The notes beneath the pieces were generated by a model. It was not told the origin of the DNA. It saw nothing but the letters and a program-made list of their open reading frames with translations, and did not search any database. The position numbers and the translations under genes were made by a program. A stretch of 64,000 nt of DNA from Trileptium ribeirensis (Eukaryota; Nematoda; Enoplea; Enoplida; Thoracostomopsidae): the NCBI GenBank assembly GCA_030248225.1, contig JASANE010030254.1, positions 62,001-126,000 of the forward strand, read 5' to 3'. Shown in pieces: positions 49,001 to 61,000 of this stretch (its first letter is position 1; every line of letters starts with the position of its first letter).

Positions 49001-52000
49001 CTCATTCCTATATTCGGGGTGATTTAATAAGACATTCCCTGCTAATAATATTATCACTACCAAAAATGAGTACATAAAAACATATCAAAACCACTAGCTT
49101 CTCTATCCGCTGAAAATGTTGCCTGGAGGAGCATGAACCGGGGGAGGCTGGTTCGCACCTGGGTGTGCCGAATCTTGAAAGGATGCCCTCAGTTGACGCG
49201 CACTCACGAAAAATCTATAATTGTCAGTAGATAGGGGCAAAAATGTCTTTAAAAACAATAAAATAGCTAATAAATATAATAAAATAATATAAAAAATAAT
49301 TTTATAATCAATTTTATCAATTTTTATGTCATCTGGAAGTATTTTACCGGTCGGAAGCCAAACGTTTCTTCCATGGTCCTTTTCGCTGCCAGCGAGCACT
49401 GAAAAATAAAAGGCCGACCACAAAGGAGAAGCCAAATTAAGATTAAAAACACGTGCTAAAAATAAAATTTCGGCCCTAAATCGAGGTTTCTCCCAATAAT
49501 GAACATGGAGCATGGCATGGAATTCTTTGTCCTGTGAAATGCCAGTATAATGTGCATAAAAAGATGAAATGTTAATTAAACGCATCTCATATGGCATAAA
49601 CCAGAGTTTCTAAGGAATCCCGATACTAATTTGTCCTGTTTTCCCAGTTCCTATGGAAATAGCTCACGGTAATATTAGGTTCCTCGCGGTTTTGTAAAAA
49701 TCATTTTTCCCTGATCTCACTCATAGAAGTGGCCTAAATTCCCCGAAATAACTCCTTTTCCACGTACACCTATATTGTATCTCGATGTCGAAAGTATTGA
49801 ATTAGTAGCCGATTTCCTTTTTAATGTCCACCTCGTGGTTCCCTTTATTGGTCGATATGTGCTGTCATTGAAATAAATTATTCCCCTTACGCTGTGTGAC
49901 AGAACAAATGCTCGATTACTTAGTGGGAACTATTTAGAACTCTAGGTTATCTCCCCGAAAAAGTAAACAATGTATGCAACCGGTGCTATGCCAAAGATCA
50001 TGAAAGGGATTTGGACAAATTCACAAAGCGGCAAAGTCTTTGATTTAAGATGGTCGGCTGAACGTTAAGACGGATGGGAGAATTTATGTAGGTTCCTGCG
50101 TGCTCAAAAATATTTTCACGCGCACCCATCAGCATATATGATATATCGGCAAAGATGCTTAGTTATCGTAAGAAATAAATGAGTTCAAAACGTTTTCTGA
50201 CTGCAATGAAACGCGTGGCAAAAGCTGACGAAGTAAATGCAGTGTGCCGGTAGACACTACAGAGTACGGTTAACCTATTGCAAACGATCCAACCTAGCCA
50301 AGCGTCATGCTATCACCAATTTATTTCAAGTCAAGTTTATTAAACATCCATTTCTTAAATAACAACAGCATTATCACAAAAGAAACCTTATAGAAAACAC
50401 AGAAAACAAATCACTCATAAATCTGACAATTACCTTGCCACCCGTGGCAGTTCGTACGGCAAAACAAAATAAATTCGAAGGCTCCGGATTTCCCGAGACT
50501 TTGAACGGAAGAAAAGTTGCCGCATGACCTTCGATCGGTTGCGAAACACCGCGTTCAACGCTGTACAACTGCATATTCCCAACAACGCGATTTTCCTAAA
50601 ACACATAATTTTTTAATCTTCAAGTTACGTAAATCATTATATCGTTCTAAATAAAAGATTAGTACCGCTAACCAACTTTTCATATAAAACATAACTACTA
50701 GTAACTCGCAAGCGATGGTGAAATGGTGCGAACGTTCTTTCATTTTTATCATTTTGTTTAATCATACGTAACAGGCTTTGTTAGATGTATATACCACCCT
50801 AACACTTCTTGAACACTAAATCTATTGAAAATCCTAAAACCTCGTCGACCCTAAACCATCGAAAACAACAGACAACGTATCAAACATTTGCGCTAGTAAC
50901 TAGATAAAAAATCATCGTATTCGGCGTACGGAAAACCTATCTTGAAGATCTGTACGCAATACATAACCAGACATTAAGACAGACTATTCTGGAAATCGGG
51001 TTCATTGACTCTAAACACTTTAAAACCCCAAGAACAGGCATGAAACATTAACGCAATTATTGTATATAAACCTATATACATACCATTCTCGATGCTCTGC
51101 ATGCAATACATGATCAGACAAATGAAACGCACCGCATTTAGGATATCGGGTTCGTCAAGCGTAAATCCCTTGAAACCCCATGAAAAGTTATATTATAGTT
51201 ACGTTAAACTAGATATTAAAGCCATCGTATCCAGCGTGTTTAATAACCTAATAGGTGCTCAAATGTAAAAGTACGCATTAACATGCCCATAACTGAAAAA
51301 TCGCTATCGAACCATATTTGGCCCCACAACTCATGGTATAGACCTGCAAAAAAGTCGATGTCAGCAAAGTTGTAGATCTCGACGAATTGATTCTGTTGGT
51401 GTTTTTCGATCCGAAGCCTGTACGGCGAGATATAGGCTGATAAACACAGGCACCAATATGGTCAAAATCTGGCAAAGAACATTAAAACTGGTTTTTTGCT
51501 ATTTTGATCTTCAAAATGGGGTCGGAGCTGTTCCTATAAAAATTTACACGATTTTCCCCATAGTGCCCAGAGTGCAACCTCCGCTAGCTAACTTCAATAA
51601 CTTTACATGATACCCTTCCAAAGAATGAATTACACAAAAAAAATTAGCGATAGCACTGATCTCATAGCGAGAAAAATAATTTATTGCCTACGTCTGCATT
51701 ACTAAGCCAGAAGCAATAATTACTTCTACGCTTCATACAAGCAGTTTTGATAGCAAATTACGCATATTTCCACGCTCAATGAGCAAATACCACAGCGCCA
51801 ATGTTTTTCACAAGTATATAAATCATAAGCTTACGTTGTGACATATTCGGAACTATATTGCTAAATTTGAAGACTACACAATACTAGTACCACACGGGGC
51901 AAGGTAGAACGAAGCGAACGTGTCAAGTAGCCATGCAACCTGAGCAAATTTTTCGGTCCGAACCGACAAGACAAAAATCTATTTTCAGTTAATAAACAAA

Positions 52001-55000
52001 TTTTTACTGTGCATTTCCTGAGACTTAAATTTACAGGTAGTTTTCACTTACATCATGTTTAGAAAATGTCGCGACACACGTTAAAGAGTTACACAGCAAA
52101 GGAATTTAATTTGGGAATTTTTTGTCCACCTACGGTTTAAAAATTTCAACGTGTAGGACCGATCCTGCGGTGAGGATCAAAAATTTTACAGTCGGGCAGC
52201 ACCATTCCAGATCCGAACCGGTCCGCTCTCATCACGTAATCACTTTTGCTACAAGACCACAGTTCGAAACGCATACGGGTGTTAGATATACTTCTATTCT
52301 GACCCTATTCCATTTTGCAGTCGCTTCGGTAAGTGAAATGCCTATAGCAGATCGACGGTTTCGTATATCTGGCCTGTCCACAGCCCTCCGAAAAGTGAGG
52401 GGAAACTTCGGGGCCTCCATGTTCAACTTATTCCAAAAAATTTTTTGTCTGAAAATTTGTTTTTTGTTTGCAAATTGTTTTTTAAACATTAATTACCACT
52501 ATTTATACTGCTAAAATATTGTTTTTTTTGTTTGAAAATACGGTCACGGTAGTAAAAATGCATGAAAATATGGAAATATTTTGTATTTTTAAGCAAAATT
52601 TATCCCACACTTTTAATTCTCCCCCGAGCGGGGGGGGGCGGGCATGGGGGCAATCTCACGAACATGGGGGTATTTGGAAAGTGGGGGTCCCTCAACCACC
52701 ACTGTCGACAGGCCAGTATATAGCTCAGGCTTCCGAGATATCGAGACCGACTATGCAGACGACAACGCCACACTTCCAAAAAGTGTTCCAGAACATCGGT
52801 GAAGCAGCCACAGCTGGCGATTTAGCGTAAACGTCTGTATCAACATATATAAATACATTTTCGATCCAGATGACAAACACCCAAAATCTACGAAAATTTA
52901 GCCTTATGTTAGGTGAAAGTAAAAAATCTTCTGGGTCAAATTAAACAAATTGAGGAGCCAAACATTTGCAATGGGAAGGCAAGAATACAACAGGTATCAG
53001 CAGCGGTAGAAGAATGTTTTGCGTCTATGAATAAACTCAGGAAGTCATAAGCCAAAATGTCTGGCTACCCGAACTGGTCCATATAACAGTATTAAATACA
53101 CGTCATTTTTTCGTGAGCAACAATGATGGTAGACGTTATCATTCCAAAAAAAATAAAATTATACACAACGACGACTGAAATAACCAAATTTGAAAATCAG
53201 TCCATGCGGTCTTGATGCATTTGGTACTGGTTGTCACAAGCGTAAAACATATATGAGAGGCTAAACGCAGTTAGAGTAAACTTCGATGATAGCTACGCTT
53301 ACCCAGTTTCAACAACAATACCAAATATGTAAACATTAAGGCATAGCAGAATCATTAAGGACCGCACACCGTAAAATCTCCTTTACACATGCGACGATGG
53401 CATACTCTGGTGGCTAGACTTCGGCTGTACATACATTAATGAACTGTATTTATATACAAGTTCGTTATGAAAAAACGCATCCCTACAGTAGACGGTAATA
53501 TACCACACAGAAGGATTATGCTATTAATGGCAAAACGCAAAATCTTGTATTTATAAAAGAATATTTGTGTCACAGTTCATGGTCATTTTTCATGGTTTCT
53601 TGGAAACAATATGTATTGGCTGACAACATTTTAGCTTCTCCCCAGTAAAACAAGCCCAGTTAGCACAAAAAGGTGAAAAATGTTTTACAAAAATCCCTTT
53701 ACCAAGCTAAAATTTTTATATAAAATTACGACAAAGTGGTTGAAAAGTTGCTTTAAACCATATTTCATTGTTTCTGAGGCCACTTATTAAGAATTTTAGT
53801 GCCTTTCATCAGAAAAAGTGTATTTAAAAATGTATTTGAATTTCGAACCCGCTGTATATACAGCTCCCCGTGTTCATACTCCTTGGTAAAATCCAACGCC
53901 CCACAGTTTGTGGCCAGGGCGACTCCCGGTTTATGCCCTCGCTGAAATTTTTCAGCTCATAGATAAGCCAGGTAATCGTATAGCGAAACAATTGTAATCG
54001 TATGAGAGTTCAAACATTAGACACAATTCGTAAAAAGAGATACCGGGAGAATCACAGACTCAAAGCTATAAAACAACATTAAACATTTAGCATTTGACAT
54101 ACTAAAAGCCTCCTGTACGATTCCGCAGTATGAGCCGACGCGCCAAATAGTTTGTATTAAGAACAATTTGCGAGCGTAAGGGAACCTGTGCTGCTGTACA
54201 AACATACCCTTGCTGAAATCCCAATGAGTACCAGCCATTTCGCACCAGCATCAATGCGATAATTTATAATTTGGCACCCAGCTAAACTCGAATGCCGATC
54301 GAATATCTTTTGCGGAACACTATCACCTGCAATTAATGTGAAAATATATTTTCTACTAATTAAGTGCTTGTAAAACAGATCAAACACAACAGAGCATCGA
54401 AAACGGTTAACGACGCTTGCAGACAACAAAAACAAATATCAATTTGAGCCTAAGTCGAAAAACGAGATTGCTGAGCGGAATTCGAGATATCAGATTAAAG
54501 CAAATAATATAATATTATTTAATAATAATAATTAATATAATCAAAATTAAAATTGATAATCAATATCTCAGGCAGCGATGGTAAAACCTTTAAAACCCCA
54601 TGAAAACGAATCATATATTCTAGTTGGACTCTACACAACAAAAAACAAGTATTCAATGTGTTTGATAACCTAATAGACAGTCATGCAAAAACAGAGAATA
54701 ACACGGCGAAATTTGGAAAATCGCTATTTCTGGCAAAGGGTTCAACGAACCATGTTCGGGAACACAGCGGCTCATGGAGTGACAAAAAGGTCTGAAAGTT
54801 GTAGATTTCGATGTGCTTATTGTAATTTTTCGACGCGATGCCTGTGTTGCTATTTAAGGGCTGCAAAACACTGATATATGGCTCGATTTGCAAGGAATCT
54901 ATAAAAACCTGGTTTTGCCATTTTGACCCGGAAGATGGGGTTGGAGTTGTTCGCGTTCCACTAAAAGGGGCATTGTCATCATGTTTGCTACGAACAAAAA

Positions 55001-58000
55001 ACTTGAAGCCATCCGTCCATCTGAAAATGAGTTATGAAGTTACGACAGATAAAAAAGAAATTTTCACGATTTTCCCCATAGTACCCTCAGTGGAAACTCC
55101 CCTTGCTCCGTTTCGATTATAGTATAAAAACGCTGTTAGTAATCGTGTTTTCATGTGTACGCGGTCAGCAAACTTCGGTGCGAAAACATAAAATTGTGAT
55201 CGCGAACAGTACCTAAGTGTTTCTGTATCGAAATCCTGTCTGTGTACATAAAGAAAACAGTGGTAGTGGACTCACACGTTATAACCTAATCAAAACGTAC
55301 CTAATTCCAGAGCATTTGTGTATTCTTGTAACCGTATGTCGATGCAATTTTTCAAACACCATCTAATTCTCCATATCAAGTCTGGTTTTTACTGCAACTT
55401 TTGTGAGAATATAATATCGATCATTTTAATGAATAATTAATACTATGTGTAAGATTAGGAGCAAGTCAAATAAACTATTTGAAAATATAAAGTATTTCCA
55501 TCTAGGAAGAAAACTTCCCAAACTTTCAGTAGTTCTCAATAATTCGCGTGGATACATACACATTTACCATTTACCTCAAGCAACATAGGTTTGCTCGTTC
55601 TACTCAGAATACACCAAAATTAAAAAAAATATCTTTTATTGCCAATAAATGACATCTATGAACAATTTAATGCAACTATAAACATCAAAATTTTACACAG
55701 TAAGGTCTCCTAAAACACTGGCAAAAGAACATTTCTCATCTTGCAATGCTAACTATAACAATGCACAAGAACTGTAAATAAATCCATCATTTGTTAACCT
55801 ACCTTCCATTGACCAATGGTAAACCGACTGTTCAGTAACTAAAGCGAGCATTGACGGATTGATCCATTTCCAATAAGATATATCTTGATCGGCCGGCATG
55901 TTGTATGATTTCATTTTCGACTTCATTTCAATATTAAATATTTGTAACGTTTTCGACGCTGAAAAAAACAGAAGAAACCATGTGTGACGCGAAAGCACAT
56001 ACTTAGGTACTCGGCAGAAGTGAGTATTTCCTGTCTATTTCGCGTTTGCACAAAAATCAAGGCTGCTGAGCAAAACTCAAGCTAATCATAATATGCACTG
56101 TTGCAAACAATTCCGCCTTCGAAACATATATCCAAATAAGGCTGCGAAAGTTCTAGTTTTTTCGCAATTATCCAAGACTATTGTTATCTCAAAATCCAAC
56201 ATTTCCCCGTATGTTTTGAAGTTCCAAGAATTTGTAGGATTCGGCTACCCGTTGGCGATGCAGCTAATTAAATTATTTGGTCCGAACAGGGTCGCGACCC
56301 GGCAGTAATCACGCTATGGTGACGAATGACTGGGTCAAGAATCTCATTTGAACCAACGGACATAAAATGTTGTCCAACCATGTGCCAAGTCCGTTGAGGC
56401 AGCTTAATTTTAAAGCTTTTAAGTTTCAACATGTTCATAGATGTTGTCGTGAAACGAATTAAGCAATTCGTAACACAAAGTACAAAATTGTCGCAAACAA
56501 ACAGTTTTAAAACGAAGCATAAAACATTTGCTTCAAAACAAATACTCAGCTTCGAACGTTTAATCAGAATGGCTTAGATAATTTGCACGCTAATTCTCAC
56601 ATTTCTGGGAAATATTTCACATTGGAAACAAAGATTTCTGAACATACATTGTTATAGCAACGTAAGTATCTTTCGCTAAAACTACTAGTACGGGTGGGCT
56701 GAAAGTGAATTTGATGTTTTGGTTGGAACAGTTATCGGACTGAACATATGCAGCGTTCCGGACAAATTCGTTGGTTATTGCTATAATACACGTGTTGTGT
56801 TCTAACCTTCTATACACGGATGTGATAGAGGGGCCTACGATTTAGACCCCTACCCAAGATTTTGGCAGTTTCTCCTTCTCGGCCTCAAATTTTGAATATC
56901 AAAAAATAGCCCAAAAACTACGGGGACGGCATTGATATCGCAGTATAAATTTCGGCTGTTCATAACAAAATGTTGAATTAAAGATGCACAGATGGCTAAA
57001 AATACTATTTTCAGTAGGTAAACATCAGGGAATAACCGGAACCGAAACCAGCAACCGGAACCGTCTATTTAAACCGGATCCGGAACTTGGTCTTCGAAAT
57101 TTATACATAGTAAAACAAATGAAGGAAGAAATGAAGGTACAGTGGATTTAAAATGTATTAAAAATAACTTTTAAATTAAACTAATGTTTTGCAATGGTAT
57201 TATTGCCTTTCTGAAACTTTAAAGAGACTGAGGAAGCTAATAATGTTTATTTATCGTTCAAATATGTCGATTTTTGGACACCCAGTGCAAAAAATGCCAT
57301 CCACTATACACCACTGCGTCAAATCGAATATGCTTAAAAAGCTTGGAGCGTAGAATACACTTTCGCTCTGTCTCCAGTCGCCTTCCTTTACTACACATAC
57401 GTTTGTTACATCTTCTTCTGTAGGAAACTTGAAATTATTGGTTTATATGATTCTAAGAGAAAATAATAGATAGAAGGTAATTTTCTAACCAGGTACACTG
57501 TTCAGAGTAGCGTTGGACAAACAGTGCCCGTAAGTTAGATGATAATGATGATAACTTTCTAATCAGAATGCTATAAATGGGACACACTGTGATGCTGCTC
57601 ACACAGTTTCAATAAATACAGTTCTTTGCCAAGACAGCAGTTTCTAGCTGCGTTGCAGATAACGTTAGTTTACTTCAATTTAGACTGATTTACAAAGTTT
57701 ACAAGCGCATTGGCGGGTTAATGAAGGAATTTATGTTAGCCAAGCATACCCTAAGTACTTCTGCGTTAGCCATACTCTGTTAACGAATTGGACCGGTTTA
57801 GTCGAAACGTACCGCACAGACTTCTGGATGTGTAAAATAGCTGCTACAAGCAACGACCTTGCTTTGATTTGTCAAACTCCTGCAGCTTATTATGAAAAGT
57901 TCCTGCTCAAATTATGTGCCCTACTTACGTTTCAGACGGCAAATTGCTTAGTTAATCTTTTGATCATTGTATAATATATATTACATATGTTTGGATCACA

Positions 58001-61000
58001 GATGAAGCGTGTTCCGAAAATCGTGTTCCGGTTGCAGTTCCAGCAAAAGGCAAGAACCATACCGGAACCGGAATTCCGGTTACTCCCAGGTAAACATACA
58101 TAATATGCAACAAGTTAAAAGGCATGGAAACACGTTAAACATACTGCAAAGTCCCGGCAATACGTTACATTGTAAGTACAAGACCACCATCATACGCTGG
58201 CGGACATAGTTACCGCATCCAGCTAAACAGGAGGAAATCAACTAGTATTTCTGCTTCGCCAGGTTGAAGCAGGAGTCATCTGGTATAAAGCCAAAAAGTA
58301 CTACTAATAGCATAGAAAAACATCGCCAGAGAAAAGTTTCAGAAAGCTATAAGGTTAAAAATAACATAAAGGAATCAACTTACATTTAAGAGCGATGACT
58401 TTTGATTTTGGATTCATAATCGCAGAATCAGCTGATATCGGACGTCGCATGGGATTCGTTGCGTCGGCCATATCAATTATCACAACCTGCGCAGTTTCAC
58501 CAACCTTAACAGAAAATTGTAATATGATATTCCATGGACTATCAACAACAAACAAGAGCGAAAAATACCCTTAACGTGCAAGGAAACAGAAACTGATGTT
58601 TGGAAAAAATACATCTTATTCTAAATTTATACATTATTGTATTGTAAAAATGCTATTTTGTTACTGCTGTTAGCATTCTGCTTCAAGGAAATATTTGAAA
58701 CGGAGCGAGCAAAGCGAGCGGAGCTTCAACTGAGTTCGCTAAGGGAAAATCGTGAAAATTTCTTTTTTGTCTGTCACTGTCAGTCGTAATTCATTTTCGG
58801 ATGGGCAGATTTCGACAATTTTTTTGTTCGATATCAAAAGTGATTACGAGTGATTACCAGAAAATAATGTCTTCAATAGTTTGGTATATGGCATAAAAAA
58901 CAGTTTATTTAGAGGTATTTCGGCTCTCCGGAAGCATCGTCCCATCATCTTTTCCACAACCTCCATAGTCTCTGGACCAACAATCATGACTCACCCGCAA
59001 AAGAGGTGTCTTCGAGACCGGTGTCGTCCCTTTTCAGGGGTAGTCTCCCGATGATGCTACATTATTGTTCTTTTCTTTTGAGTTTTTTGGGGTATGGGCT
59101 TTTTTGATATATTTTTCCCCAAAAGCTTCGCTTAATATCGTTTACGAATCTTCCCCAATGGGTCAGTTTTTCCGCTGTTTCCAATCGAAAAACCTTTCAG
59201 GGATCCATCTTTCTATATTCTTTAACAGAGTTCTAATGTCAGGGGTCAAAAATTAAAAAAAATGGATTTTGATTTTTCTACAGTAACTTTCGATTGTTTT
59301 TACAGTAACCCTCGATTAGATGGACCCATTTGGCTCAAATTATATATTATAGAAAAAGCATTGGCCTATCTAAGATAGTATGGCATATTTCAATATGTCG
59401 TCCTTGTAACAAGATATGAAGTCACTCATTAGCAGTGCAAGCAAAAATGGATATTTTGAAATTTGGTTAGATATGTTTGATACATTGCAGCGTAATGTTT
59501 AGTGGAAGAACATAAGCCTTACAAGTCTCAACCTAAGCCTTAAATTTAGTATTTTTCAGATATTATATATATTCGAAATATGGCTAGTCGCAGTAATTGG
59601 AGAGTTAAATGTAAAATTTGTTGACGTTTGCCTAATAATGGCAAATTATGATAGTACTATTGAATACTTGGCTAAACTGGGGTTAATTGTAATAGTTATA
59701 TATGTGACTGTGGAAACCCTTGCTATGTGGCTAATAGGTTTGATACTATTGCGTGCGTTCACGCTATTTCATGGGTTATCCATGTGTTTAGGATCAATGA
59801 ACCCGATTTCCAAAATATAGTCTGTCTGGCAATCTAGAAACCAGCACAAATACTTGATGCTCCGTCAGTTGCTTTCAACGGATCGACGAGATTTTCAATA
59901 TGTGCAGGGTTCAGAGGTTTTAGTTTGGTATATACATCAAACACAACCTGTTACAGGTGATTACACAAAATGACAACTTAAAAATGAAACCAAGCTCACT
60001 CCGTTTCGCCCTCGCACGCGAGATACTAGTTAATACTTTCTATTATTTTACCTTGTTGACAAGACTATGTTCTGGTTTCACTCCCGGTTCAAACTAAAAA
60101 ATGCAATTCCGGTTACTCATTGAGAACTGCATATAATGTCTTTCTTCAGTGTCCAACAAGAATTTCGTGGGTTTTTGACATGAATTTTGAAAACGTTGAC
60201 TAGCCATGTGGATGAGAAAACAGCTATTTGTTGTTACTGAGACGACGCCAGTAGCTTATTCAAATAGTTTATACATAATTGTCCGAAAGCTATTTTTTGC
60301 CTGCCCGTTGCGCATATAACATTGAGGAATTTTCGCAAATTTTTCCACCTATATATAATAAAATGTAGTTATGCACCAAGCAATGTATTTGTGTTGCAAT
60401 GCTTCCTACCCCATTTCATACAAAAAACTAGTACCTCGCATGCGAAGGCAAAACGGAGGGATGACGATTCATTTTGTGTAAGCACACGTAACAAGCTCTG
60501 TTTGATGTATATATAGCGCGCTAAAACTTTTGGAACTTGAAACCATTGGCAACCCTAACAGCTCGTCGACCTAAACCCGTCCAAAACAACTGACAAAGCG
60601 TAAAGTATTTGTGCTGGTTTTTAAATAACCAAACTATCGTATGCAGCGTACGAAAATCCTATAAAAGAACCAGTCTTGGTGCCCTATACGCGATACATAA
60701 CCAAACTTCGGAATAGATACCATATTCTGAAAATTAAGTTCTTTTACCATAACCTCAATGAAATCGTCTGAAATGGCATGAGGCATAAGAAACTCGTGAT
60801 GGCCTATAATAAAACCTTCGTATTCAGTCTACCGAAACACCTATATAGAATTCTTGATACAACGCACGCAATACATAACCAAAGAAAATGTACTAGATTA
60901 TTTATATTCGGCTCGTCGACCATATGTCCCCTGAACGCCATGAATAGTAACAACATAGTCAAGCTGGAGTTTAGAAAGTAAACCCAGGGTATTCAGCGTG

